From NCBI RefSeq assembly GCF_013166655.1, contig NZ_JABKCA010000050.1, forward strand, positions 1-43,528: a DNA stretch of 43,528 bases, given 5' to 3'. Every line of letters begins with the position of its first letter. Within the stretch, counting starts at the first letter, position 1. Source of the stretch: Lentimicrobium sp. L6. Its GTDB lineage: Bacteria > Bacteroidota > Bacteroidia > Bacteroidales > UBA12170. The notes beneath the pieces were generated by a model that did not search any database, was not told the origin of the DNA, and worked only from the letters and a program-made list of their open reading frames with translations. The translations under genes were made by a program, and so were the position numbers. Below, one piece after another: positions 8,232 to 16,301 of this stretch.

Positions 8232-10046
8232 TTGAAATACGAAGGTATTAATACCAATGTGCTAAATGGCAAAAGATTCTATTACAGTTTCTTAGCTGGA
8301 GCTCAGAGAATATTCGAACATCAAAAGGCTATAAATAAGATAAATGTTTTCCCTGTTCAGGATGGAGACACTGGCACAAATTTAGCTAGTACCATGCGTT
8401 CCATTATAGACACCTATATTCCAACCTCAAATTTAAAAATAACTGCTGATGCCATTGCTGATGCTGCATTGGTAGGAGCTAGAGGAAACTCAGGAATTAT
8501 CTTCGCGCAATTTATTTATGGTTTTTCTGATATTTTAGACAAAGACAAAGATAATATCTCTGTTGAGGATTTTTCAAAAGCCTTAAAATCTGCTGTTATA
8601 TATAGCTATGAAGCTATTAGTAATCCTGTAGAAGGTACCATGATTACTGTGATGCGTGAATGGGCAGAATCCGTGGATAAGCTAAAAGACAAATTCCAAG
8701 ATTTTAATGAATTGATAGCCGCATCATTAAGCAGTGCAAAAAAAAGCTTAGAGGAAACTCCGAAAAAGCTTGAGGTTTTAGCAAAAGCAAAAGTGGTAGA
8801 TGCTGGTGGAAAAGCATTTGTTCATTTCTTAGAAGGTATGACCGACTTTTTCCTACACGGAGAAATTCGTTCTATACTTCAAGCCAGAAACGTAGTTAAA
8901 ATACAAGATGTAAGTGAGCATATTTCTCATGAAGAAGTAAACTACAGATACTGCACTGAATGTTTAGTAGTTATGGATAAAGCCAATGATAATTTGAAAA
9001 ATATTTTTAAAAACAAATTATCAAGCTATGGGGATTCATTAGTTATTGCGGGGTCACCTAGAAAATTACGTCTACACATACATACCGACGATCCAGCACA
9101 TGTGTTTTCACATATAGAACCATATGGAAACATTACCTTTCAAAAAGTTGATGATATGGTGATGCAAAAGGAAATAGTAAATAATCGTAAACTGCCTATT
9201 GGTTTCATTACTGATAGTGCTTGCGATTTACCTAAAGAACTCATTGATAAATACCAGATTCAAGTAGTTCCACTTAAAATACATTTTGGAGAGCAGTTTT
9301 TCCTAGATGGTCTGACTTTAAAGCCCAAAGAATTATATAAGAAAATGGACTCCTCTCCTATTTATCCCAATTCAGCACAACCTAGTTATCATGATTTTTT
9401 AAATAAATATGATTATTTGGCTACTCATTATGATTCTATCATTGGGATACATATCAGCGCTAAACTAAGCGGAGTTTGGAGTAATTCTAATAAAGCGGGA
9501 ACAAGTATTGCTCAACAGCAAAATAAAGACATATCGATAGTTAATTCAAAGAATGCTGCATGTGGGCAAGGCTTAATCGTGTTACGTGCTGCTATGGCAG
9601 CTGAATCGGGTATGACAAAAGACCAAATCGTTAATAAAATGGACGAGTGGGCTATAAAAACCCACACATTAGTTAGCAGTAAAACCATGAAATATATGGT
9701 GAAAAGTGGAAGAGTGAGTCCTGTTAAAGGTGCTATTGGTAAACTGCTCAGCCTAAAACCTCTTGTAAAGGTTAATAATGAAGGATCTGCTGATATATTT
9801 GGCAAACCACTTAGTGAAAAGGGTAGCATTAAATTAGTGATGAATGAGATGAGAAAGCTCATTTCAGATCACGAAATTTGGGGATTTGCCATTTCACATG
9901 CCAATAATGAATCTACAGCTAATCATTATGCAAAAGAAGTCGAAAAACTAACAGGTATTAAACCTGCTTTTATTAGCGACGCCACTCCTGCCCTTGCATT
10001 AAATGCAGGACCTGGAGTTGTTGCTTTATCATTAATGTTGAAATAA
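8232..10046 (+). CDS. FakA-FakB fusion: DAK2-type fatty acid kinase plus DegV domain
   Basis: Fatty acid kinase phosphorylates fatty acids bound to a DegV-type carrier (FakB), using a DAK2-type kinase (FakA). Here both are in one chain of about 604 residues. The kinase domain has NVFPVQDGDTGTN (Mg-ATP aspartates, 38-50), GARGNSG (82-88) and VVDAGGKAF. A FakA middle domain follows with RYCTEC (239-244) and HIHTDDP (282-288). The DegV domain (about 322-604) has TDSACDLP (327-334), ISAKLSG (408-414), SGRVSP (492-497), LKPL (508-511) and NAGPGVVALS. I chose TTG 8232 because GGAGG precedes it and the longer GTG start lies in the promoter. Fatty-acid phosphorylation is inferred from both parts; acyl specificity is unknown. 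Confidence 0.88.
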   Translation: MKYEGINTNVLNGKRFYYSFLAGAQRIFEHQKAINKINVFPVQDGDTGTNLASTMRSIIDTYIPTSNLKITADAIADAALVGARGNSGIIFAQFIYGFSDILDKDKDNISVEDFSKALKSAVIYSYEAISNPVEGTMITVMREWAESVDKLKDKFQDFNELIAASLSSAKKSLEETPKKLEVLAKAKVVDAGGKAFVHFLEGMTDFFLHGEIRSILQARNVVKIQDVSEHISHEEVNYRYCTECLVVMDKANDNLKNIFKNKLSSYGDSLVIAGSPRKLRLHIHTDDPAHVFSHIEPYGNITFQKVDDMVMQKEIVNNRKLPIGFITDSACDLPKELIDKYQIQVVPLKIHFGEQFFLDGLTLKPKELYKKMDSSPIYPNSAQPSYHDFLNKYDYLATHYDSIIGIHISAKLSGVWSNSNKAGTSIAQQQNKDISIVNSKNAACGQGLIVLRAAMAAESGMTKDQIVNKMDEWAIKTHTLVSSKTMKYMVKSGRVSPVKGAIGKLLSLKPLVKVNNEGSADIFGKPLSEKGSIKLVMNEMRKLISDHEIWGFAISHANNESTANHYAKEVEKLTGIKPAFISDATPALALNAGPGVVALSLMLK

Positions 10047-10065
10047 TTAAAATCGAAATTAAAAT

Positions 10066-10800
10066 ATGAAAAATCTAATCATTATTATTGCTTTAGGTCT
10101 GGGATTAATGGCTTGCAATAATGCCGAAAAAACCAATACCACGAATACCCAAAGTGATGCTTCCTATGAAGATGCTTTGGCAAAAATAAATAGTACTATG
10201 CATGAGGCTAAAGTACTAGAAGCTACAACTAGTGGATCCTATACTTATGTAAAATTAGAAGAAAATGGTAAAACTTTTATGGCAGCTGTAAGTGCTCGTG
10301 AGGTAAAAATTGGCGATACCTACTATTATAAAGATGCCATGGAAATGAAAAACTTCGAAAGTAAAAGCTTAGGTAAAGTATTTTCATCAATCTTTTTTAT
10401 CAATGATTTTTATGCAACTAAACCAGAACAAAAGGAAAAAACTATCGGTGGAGAACATAAAAATGATCAAGATGTTCATACAAAAATAAAAGTTGAAAAA
10501 GCTGCAAATGGATATACATTAGCCGAAGTTTTTGAAAAGAAATCAAAATTAAAAGACCAAGAAATTATAGTTAAAGGTCAAGTGGTGAAAATTAACGAAG
10601 AAATCATGAATACCAATTGGGTTCATATTCAAGATGGAACAGAGTATAATGGGGTGTTTGATTTAACGGTAACTACAAGCGATGCTATTGACTTTAAAAT
10701 AGGCGATGTGGTGACTTTTAAAGGTAAACTAATCCTTAACAAAGACTTTGGTCATGGTTATAAGTATGACTTTTTATTGGAAGATTCTAAGAAGCAATAG
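10066..10800 (+). CDS. OB-fold domain lipoprotein
   Basis: The 244-residue product starts with a lipoprotein signal (MKNLIIIIALGLGLMAC, lipobox LMAC, Cys17). A linker rich in Asn and Thr follows. The first half has a small beta-rich unit with GDTYYYKDAMEMKNFESKSL, seen in NrfJ-like and GW-type lipoproteins. The second half (about 150-240) looks like an OB fold with VKGQVVKINEEIMNTNWVHIQDGT and FKIGDVVTFKGKLILNKDFGHGY. It should sit in the periplasm, attached to the membrane. The start is 19 bp after the FakAB stop, so it may be cotranscribed. Ligand and role are unknown. Confidence 0.75.
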   Translation: MKNLIIIIALGLGLMACNNAEKTNTTNTQSDASYEDALAKINSTMHEAKVLEATTSGSYTYVKLEENGKTFMAAVSAREVKIGDTYYYKDAMEMKNFESKSLGKVFSSIFFINDFYATKPEQKEKTIGGEHKNDQDVHTKIKVEKAANGYTLAEVFEKKSKLKDQEIIVKGQVVKINEEIMNTNWVHIQDGTEYNGVFDLTVTTSDAIDFKIGDVVTFKGKLILNKDFGHGYKYDFLLEDSKKQ

Positions 10801-10842
10801 TAATTTCAGAGCAATACTGTCCAAAAGAAGTTCCATATTAAA

Positions 10843-11002
10843 AAAGATTCTTCACTTCATTTCATTAGGTTCAGAATGACAGGGTGTTAGAATTTGACAG
10901 GAAGGAAGAAGGGCTTTGCTTTTAGCATTAAAAAAAGCAAAGCCCTTCTTCCTTATGAGTTACCAAAACACCTGTCATTCAGATGCGTAGCGAGGAATCT
11001 TT
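10843..11002. repeat. nested inverted-repeat intergenic element (REP/MITE-like)
   Basis: The outer ends AAAGATTC (10843-10850) and GAATCTTT (10995-11002) are exact inverted repeats. A second pair, GAATGACAGG (10874-10883) and CCTGTCATTC (10971-10980), is also exact. The centre is a 22-bp perfect stem (10902-10923 with 10933-10954) with a 9-nt loop. The arms resemble the 'GTCATTCTGAGCGTAGCGAAGAATCT' type of intergenic repeat I recall from many Bacteroidota genomes. There is no coding capacity; the stem could also stop transcription. Confidence 0.75.
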
Positions 11003-11040
11003 AATAATAATTAGGCCGCTAATGATTTCAGAACAACAAC

Positions 11041-11076
11041 AAAAGCGAAAATCACATGATTTTCGCTTTTTTTTTT
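11041..11076 (+). terminator. Rho-independent terminator
   Basis: AAAAGCGAAAATCA (11041-11054) pairs perfectly with TGATTTTCGCTTTT (11057-11070) and is followed by a run of T through 11076. The orientation fits the end of the FakAB/OB-fold lipoprotein transcript, about 240 bp after its last stop codon and beyond the repeat element. Confidence 0.8.
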
Positions 11077-11207
11077 AGAATCATACTAATTGTATAATGA
11101 AATTAACTCTTAAGCATTTCATTATTACAATGGTTAATGCCGATAGGAAATGATCCATTTTTATTAAGGTTAATTTTAACGCTAAGTTCATTTCATCATC
11201 GGTGTCA

Positions 11208-13367
11208 CTATTCTTTAATATCTTCTAAATCGAGGAAGAAAGCATACATCAATGCAATTTCTTTATATCTCTTGAAACGTCCAGAGGCACCTCCATGTCC
11301 TACATCCATATTGCAATCCATCATTAACAGATTATCATCGGTTTTATAGGCTCTTAGTTTAGCAATCCATTTAGCTGGTTCCCAATACTGAACTTGGCTA
11401 TCCCAGTACCCTGTGGTGATTAAAAGGTTAGGATAAGCTTTTCTTTCGATATTATCATAAGGAGAATAAGACTTCATATAATGGTAGTATTCTTCGTTTT
11501 TAGGATTTCCCCACTCGTCGAACTCACCAGTTGTTAGTGGAATACTCTCATCCAACATGGTAGAAACCACATCAACAAAAGGTACAGCAGCAACTACACC
11601 ATTCCATAATTCTGGATCCATATTGATAATTCCACCCATTAATAAACCGCCGGCAGAACCACCATAAGCATAAAGATGATCGCTAGAAGTATATTTCTCG
11701 TCCACTAAATATTTCCCACAGTCGATAAAATCATTGAAAGTATTCATCTTCTTTAGGAGTTTTCCATCCTCATACCAATGCCTTCCCATTTCTTGACCTC
11801 CTCTTACATGAGCAATGGCAAATATAAAGCCACGATCGAGTAAGCTGAGTCTAACAGAACTAAAATAAGGATCGGTACTACTACCATAAGAACCATAAGC
11901 ATAAAGCAATAGAGGATTCTTTCCCGTACGCTCCATTCCTTTCCTATAAACCATAGAAACCGGAACCTTAACACCATCTCTAACTTCTACCATTACTCTC
12001 TCCGAAGCATAATTTTCTGGGGAGAAATTAGGATCCATAATCTCTTGTTGTTTGAGTAATTCTTGTTCCTTAGTCACCATATTATAGTCAAAAGTACTAT
12101 TTGGTGTAGTTAAAGAAGTGTAGCCATATCTTAAAATCTCAGTATCAAATTCAGGATTTGCTGAAACATAAGCCATATAGGCAGGATCATTAAACTCCAT
12201 ATAATATTCGTCATTAGTTCTCCAGTTAATGACTCTGATTTCACTTAAACCTTCTTTCATTTCAGAAACCACTAAGAATTTTTTAAATATTTCGATTCCT
12301 TCTAACAAAACATTATCTCTATGCGCAATCACTTCTGTCCAGTTATCCTTGGTGGTTTTATTCACTGGAGTTTTCATTAAACGGAAGTTTTTTGCATCCC
12401 AGTTAGTGGTGATATAAAAATCCTTACCAAAATGAGAAACGCTATAAATCATGTCCTCTTCTCTAGGTTGTATCACTTTCCATTCCCCATTTGGAGTATT
12501 GGCATCGAGGAAACGGAACTCAGTAGATAAAGTCTGGCTGGAACCAATCATTAAATACTTATCCGATTTGGTTTTGTATACAAAAGTATTATAGGTTTCG
12601 TCAGACTCTTCATACACCAATTTATCTTTTGATTGATCTGTTCCAAGAACATGCTTAAAGATTTTATTGGAACGTAAGGTAACAGGATCTTTAGTTGTGT
12701 AAAAGATAGTTTTGTTGTCATTCGCCCAGGTAGCTCCACCGGTGGTATTCTCCAATACATCTTTTAATAACTCACCTGTAGCTAAGTTCTTGACAAAAAG
12801 AGTATACTGACGACGAGAGACCGTATCTACGCCATACACCAAAAGTTTATTGTCTGGACTTACTGCTTGACCACCAACAGCAAAATAGCTAAGTCCTTCA
12901 GACATCACATTCTGGTTTAGCATCACTTCTTCTGTAGCTCCGTCAGTATCTTTCTTACGACAATTGAATGCATAATCCATACCTTCCTCATATCTTGAAT
13001 AATACCAGTATCCATTCTTACGAACCGGAACACTTTGATCCGTTTGCTGAATTCGTGCAATTATTTCATCATATAACTTTTGTTGTAGTGGAGCTGTATG
13101 TTCCATTACCTGCTCGGTGTATGCATTTTCTGCATTTAAATAATCTAAAACTTCTTGGGTTTGACCATCTGGAGTTTCTGCATTCTTTTGTTCATCAGAT
13201 AAACGCATCCAAAAATAATCATCTACTCGTTTATCGCCATGTGTTACTAACTCTTTGGCGTCTTTACGTGCAAGGGGTTTCTCCATAGTCATTTTATTAT
13301 GCTCACCATTTTGACAGGAACTGAACATGATTAATGCTCCCATTCCCAAATACATTAATTTTTTCAT
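11208..13367 (-). CDS. ptrB: oligopeptidase B-like S9A peptidase, predicted lipoprotein
   Basis: S9A oligopeptidases cleave peptides, for oligopeptidase B after Arg or Lys. The chain has an N-terminal seven-bladed propeller (about 70-420) and a C-terminal alpha/beta-hydrolase domain. The catalytic serine is in GGSAGG (Ser about 571), the aspartate in YWDSQV (about 656) and the histidine in DVGHGG (about 691). Entry motifs RKDAKELVTHGDKRVDDYFW and YYSRYEEGMDYAF match oligopeptidase B. Start 13367 (719 residues) is preferred over 13391 because it gives a clean lipoprotein signal MKKLMYLGMGALIMFSSC. Single gene with its own promoter box at 13433-13440. Confidence 0.9.
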   Translation of the reverse strand: MKKLMYLGMGALIMFSSCQNGEHNKMTMEKPLARKDAKELVTHGDKRVDDYFWMRLSDEQKNAETPDGQTQEVLDYLNAENAYTEQVMEHTAPLQQKLYDEIIARIQQTDQSVPVRKNGYWYYSRYEEGMDYAFNCRKKDTDGATEEVMLNQNVMSEGLSYFAVGGQAVSPDNKLLVYGVDTVSRRQYTLFVKNLATGELLKDVLENTTGGATWANDNKTIFYTTKDPVTLRSNKIFKHVLGTDQSKDKLVYEESDETYNTFVYKTKSDKYLMIGSSQTLSTEFRFLDANTPNGEWKVIQPREEDMIYSVSHFGKDFYITTNWDAKNFRLMKTPVNKTTKDNWTEVIAHRDNVLLEGIEIFKKFLVVSEMKEGLSEIRVINWRTNDEYYMEFNDPAYMAYVSANPEFDTEILRYGYTSLTTPNSTFDYNMVTKEQELLKQQEIMDPNFSPENYASERVMVEVRDGVKVPVSMVYRKGMERTGKNPLLLYAYGSYGSSTDPYFSSVRLSLLDRGFIFAIAHVRGGQEMGRHWYEDGKLLKKMNTFNDFIDCGKYLVDEKYTSSDHLYAYGGSAGGLLMGGIINMDPELWNGVVAAVPFVDVVSTMLDESIPLTTGEFDEWGNPKNEEYYHYMKSYSPYDNIERKAYPNLLITTGYWDSQVQYWEPAKWIAKLRAYKTDDNLLMMDCNMDVGHGGASGRFKRYKEIALMYAFFLDLEDIKE

Positions 13368-13432
13368 CTTTTGTTTTATTAATAAGATCAATTTTAATTA
13401 TTTAATTTGTGTTTATGTTTGAATATAACCTT

Positions 13433-13440
13433 CAAAAATA
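13433..13440 (-). promoter_or_regulatory. -7 box for the oligopeptidase gene
   Basis: Minus-strand TATTTTTG (TAnnTTTG), 65 bp upstream of the start codon at 13367. No clear TTG at the -33 distance. Confidence 0.5.
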
Positions 13441-13673
13441 AATGAAAAATATTAGATTTTTCTACTATACACTTGGAAAACTAACTACAAACTGTGAAGA
13501 ATGAAATCATTCAGTAAATAACTCAGTATTTATAGGGATTTCAGCCATTAAACTATCCTCCAATACATGAAACTTTATTATTATATTTACTGAAAATGCA
13601 TTCCGAATGGCTTACAATTATTATTGTTTTTCAAAATAATGTTCAACTTATCAACAAGTATTTTAAAAAAGGC

Positions 13674-13703
13674 TTGTATGGAATGGAAAAAAAATTATTT
13701 TTG
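13674..13703 (+). promoter_or_regulatory. complete Bacteroidota promoter for the small acidic protein gene
   Basis: TTG at 13674-13676 is followed after 19 bp by TATTTTTG at 13696-13703, a textbook Bacteroidota arrangement. The start codon is 25 bp downstream. Confidence 0.75.
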
Positions 13704-13728
13704 CAAAAAATATAAAACCACATAAGGT

Positions 13729-13950
13729 ATGTATTGGACATTAGAATTAGCTTCAAAACTTGAAGACGCTCCTTGGCCAGCCTCAAAGGAGGAGCTTATT
13801 GACTTTAGCATCAGATCTGGCGCACCCGATGAAGTAATTGAAAACTTAAGCGAATTGGAGGACGAAGGTGAAATTTATGAGAGAATCGAGGACATATGGC
13901 CTGATTATCCCACGAAAGAGGATTTTTTCTTTAACGAAGACGAGTACTAA
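13729..13950 (+). CDS. small acidic DUF2795-like protein
   Basis: The 73-residue protein is strongly acidic, with WPASKEELIDFSIRSGAPDEVIENLSELEDEGEIYERIEDIWPDYP. The 'PASKEELIDFA...GAP.EVIENL..L.DEGE.YESIEDIWPDYP' pattern is a conserved small Bacteroidota family that I recall as DUF2795. A helix-turn-helix-like helical bundle is plausible but not proven; no cysteines or membrane segment. It has a good promoter upstream (13674-13703) and a terminator downstream (13957-13984), so it is a monocistronic unit. Function unknown. Confidence 0.85.
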   Translation: MYWTLELASKLEDAPWPASKEELIDFSIRSGAPDEVIENLSELEDEGEIYERIEDIWPDYPTKEDFFFNEDEY

Positions 13951-13956
13951 AAATAT

Positions 13957-13984
13957 TAAAGCCTGATTCATTTCAGGTTTTTTT
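13957..13984 (+). terminator. Rho-independent terminator of the small acidic protein gene
   Basis: CCTGA (13962-13966) pairs with TCAGG (13973-13977), extended by A-T and G-T pairs on both sides, followed by T7 (13978-13984). It ends 14 bp before the stop of the convergent GHMP kinase gene. Confidence 0.75.
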
Positions 13985-13998
13985 ATGCCTTATCGTTT

Positions 13999-14919
13999 CT
14001 ATAAGACCATGTCATCGTAACTCAATATGGTTTGATGACCTTTGTTTCGGAAGTATTTTTTTAAATCTTGCTCATCACCAGAATAGGTAGCCAATACAAA
14101 ATCTCCACCCCAGGCACCTAGAGATTTTATTTCTCCATCAAAATCGTTGAAATAGGTATCCTTTATTCTTGGTTCCCCTATTAAACTGGAAATAATTTTC
14201 TCATGCTCTGCCAATGCTTTATCAAAATCGAAGAGGGATTTTGTTTTTGATATGACCTCACTTAATAGACTTACCTCCACTATATTTTGACTGGAAGCTT
14301 TTACTTTTTGCTTATAAGAAGCTACACTATTGGAAGAATTCTGCTTCTTGCCCAAATGAACAAAATATATATTCTTCTTAAATAAGGGATTAAAGTCGAT
14401 GGTTGTCACCTTGGGTTCTCCATTGACCAACTGATAGAATATAGGACTATTACTGCGAGCAGTTGCCACATCTACCCCACTACCATTACTGGTTTGACGC
14501 ACCAATTGATGAGGATTTACATCGAGCCAATAACCTATATTCGATAATAAAGTAGAACTAGAGCCCAAACCCCAATTTTTATCAAAATCTAGATTGGTTC
14601 TTATTTTAATGCCTTTCTGATTATCTACAGAAATACTTGCCAAATCGAAAGCTTTTTTGAGGATGTTTTTCAAATGTAAAGCCATCTTCTGATCGTTGGT
14701 GTGGATGATATTAAATAGTCTGGACCCGAAGTTTACTTGAAGCCATCCTTTATTTAATACTTTGGCTTCCCAACGAATACCACTGAACTCTTCATGCAAA
14801 CTCACTTCGAGGCGTTGTCCATATTTTGTAGGGACAGCCATAGCCAAAGCACCATCAAGAACTAGGTATTCCCCAGTAATGAGTAATTTTCCGTTGGAAT
14901 GAAATGCGGCTATGTTCAT
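13999..14919 (-). CDS. GYDIA-type GHMP kinase (mevalonate pathway)
   Basis: GHMP kinases phosphorylate small alcohols or acids; this branch accompanies mevalonate-pathway genes in Bacteroidota. The 306-residue protein starts FHSNGKLLITGEYLVLDGALA (substrate region) and has the ATP-binding motif GLGSSS (117-122). The segment giving the family its name is normally GYDIA; here it reads GVDVA (148-152) within NGSGVDVATARSNSPIFYQ. The reaction is probably mevalonate or phosphomevalonate phosphorylation, but sequence alone does not say which. It is the last gene of the operon, 63 bp after the HMG-CoA reductase gene, with a 9-bp tandem repeat in between. Confidence 0.88.
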   Translation of the reverse strand: MNIAAFHSNGKLLITGEYLVLDGALAMAVPTKYGQRLEVSLHEEFSGIRWEAKVLNKGWLQVNFGSRLFNIIHTNDQKMALHLKNILKKAFDLASISVDNQKGIKIRTNLDFDKNWGLGSSSTLLSNIGYWLDVNPHQLVRQTSNGSGVDVATARSNSPIFYQLVNGEPKVTTIDFNPLFKKNIYFVHLGKKQNSSNSVASYKQKVKASSQNIVEVSLLSEVISKTKSLFDFDKALAEHEKIISSLIGEPRIKDTYFNDFDGEIKSLGAWGGDFVLATYSGDEQDLKKYFRNKGHQTILSYDDMVL

Positions 14920-14927
14920 ATATTAGC

Positions 14928-14963
14928 ACTTAAAGTACTTCAAGTATTTAGAGTACTTAAAGT
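14928..14963. repeat. four tandem 9-bp units (consensus ACTTAAAGT)
   Basis: The 36 bp between the kinase and HMG-CoA reductase genes are ACTTAAAGT, ACTTCAAGT, ATTTAGAGT, ACTTAAAGT. Units one and four are identical. Each unit is itself nearly palindromic. It ends 19 bp before the HMG-CoA reductase stop and starts 8 bp upstream of the kinase start codon. Confidence 0.8.
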
Positions 14964-14982
14964 TATGAATCCTCTATTTAAA

Positions 14983-16299
14983 TTATTGTCGAATATCATT
15001 AATAAAATCTTCTACTACTGAAAAAGAAACTTTACGAGTCTTAAAATATTCTACAGCAGTCTGTTTTTCAGTTTCAGTGGCGCCAAAGTTATTCAAAATA
15101 TTTAATAAGTGCATTTTCATATGACCTTTTTGAATTCCCTTGGTGGTTAGGGATCTCAACGCACCAAAATTATTCGCTAATCCAGCCACAGCAGCTATTT
15201 GCATTAAATCATCGGCATGAGGGTCACCAAGCAATTCCATAGTAAAACGTGCTAAAGGATGCAATTTGGTTAATCCTCCAACGGTTCCTAAGGCCATGGG
15301 AACTCTCAAAACATATTTAAAACGCCCCTCCTTTATCTCAATAGAAGTCAAACTACGGTATTTTCCATCGCGGGCAGCATAGGTATGCCCACAAGCTTCA
15401 ACAGCTCTAAAATCGTTCCCCGTGGCTAATACCACAGCATCTATTCCGTTGAAGATTCCTTTATTATGGGTAGTGGCACGATAAGTATCCACAGTAGCAA
15501 CTTGTACCGCTTTTTCAAACTTCCAAGCAAAATCCTCCGCTGAAATATCGGGGTCCACTCCCTCTAAGTCTTTAATATCACATTCCACCCAAGCTTCCAC
15601 CAAGCAATCTGGGGTGTAATTACTCAGAATTGACATGATGACTTGTATGGGATACTCGTTCAACTCTATGTTCTCACTTACTTTTTCTTTTAAAATCTCA
15701 GCAAATTCCTCTAAACAAGAGTTAATAAAATTGGCACCCATGGAATCTACTGTATTAAAACTGGCTTTGAGCTGATAATAATCATCAATTTCAGTTCGCA
15801 TGTCCACCAATTCAATATCGAGGATTCCTCCGCCTCTTTCCCTCATGTTTTTGGTGATTCCATCAGTTCCTTGAAAGAAATGCTTTTTTAAAACTGGGAA
15901 GAATGCATTTAATTTTTCAAAATCACCAGCCCAAGTAAAATGAACTTGACCTATTTTTGTTTGATTAATAATCTGGGTATGAAAACCTCCTCTTGTTGAC
16001 CAGAATTTAGCGCTATTACTTGCGGCTGCTACCACCGAGCTTTCTTCAATCACCATAGGAATCATATAGTTTTTCCCATTGATGATCACATTGGGTGCAA
16101 TTCCATAAGGAAAGAAAAAGTTGGAAATGGTATTCTCAGAAAATTCTTCGAAAAGCTTTTGTTTAGCAATTTCGGCATGCCAAAAAGATTTGAGTTCTTT
16201 TTCTACTTCTTTTGGATTGGGGAAATAGGCAGCTACCTTTTTAACTTTTTGTTCTTTATCTAGTTTCGAAAATCCTTTGATGATTTCTTTTTCAAGCAT
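14983..16299 (-). CDS. mvaA: hydroxymethylglutaryl-CoA reductase, class II (degradative-type family)
   Basis: HMG-CoA reductase interconverts HMG-CoA and mevalonate with NAD(P)H. The 438-residue protein shows class II features: IPMVIEESSVVAAAS (catalytic Glu about 85), DSMGAN (185-190), the lysine in THNKG (Lys280), ATGNDFRAVE (292-301) with the catalytic Asp, GTVGGLTKLHP and the late histidine in KGHMKMH (His about 393). Class II enzymes are often called degradative. Its operon with IPP isomerase and a mevalonate-type kinase indicates mevalonate synthesis here. The start is 2 bp after the isomerase stop. Confidence 0.95.
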   Translation of the reverse strand: MLEKEIIKGFSKLDKEQKVKKVAAYFPNPKEVEKELKSFWHAEIAKQKLFEEFSENTISNFFFPYGIAPNVIINGKNYMIPMVIEESSVVAAASNSAKFWSTRGGFHTQIINQTKIGQVHFTWAGDFEKLNAFFPVLKKHFFQGTDGITKNMRERGGGILDIELVDMRTEIDDYYQLKASFNTVDSMGANFINSCLEEFAEILKEKVSENIELNEYPIQVIMSILSNYTPDCLVEAWVECDIKDLEGVDPDISAEDFAWKFEKAVQVATVDTYRATTHNKGIFNGIDAVVLATGNDFRAVEACGHTYAARDGKYRSLTSIEIKEGRFKYVLRVPMALGTVGGLTKLHPLARFTMELLGDPHADDLMQIAAVAGLANNFGALRSLTTKGIQKGHMKMHLLNILNNFGATETEKQTAVEYFKTRKVSFSVVEDFINDIRQ

Positions 16300-16301
16300 A
16301 A

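Larger units (their letters stand above)
10801..11207. other. 407-bp intergenic region with repeat element and terminator
   Basis: No gene is visible. In order it holds a nested inverted-repeat element (10843-11002) and an intrinsic terminator (11041-11076). A further AT-rich imperfect hairpin follows (11089-11103 with 11116-11131, 15 pairs with one bulge), which may serve the oligopeptidase gene ending at 11208. Confidence 0.6.
13368..13728. other. divergent intergenic region between oligopeptidase and small acidic protein genes
   Basis: No gene is seen. It holds the two divergent promoters (13433-13440 minus; 13674-13703 plus) and a short hairpin GAATG-aaat-CATTC at 13500-13513. Otherwise it is AT-rich. 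Confidence 0.55.

Noticed and set aside
10902-10954. 22-bp stem as the terminator of the OB-fold lipoprotein gene
   Set aside because: No T-run follows on either strand and a stronger terminator lies at 11041-11076, so it is described as part of the repeat element.
12551-13288. Open frames within the oligopeptidase gene on both strands
   Set aside because: They overlap the conserved S9A frame over its propeller region and have no supporting signals.
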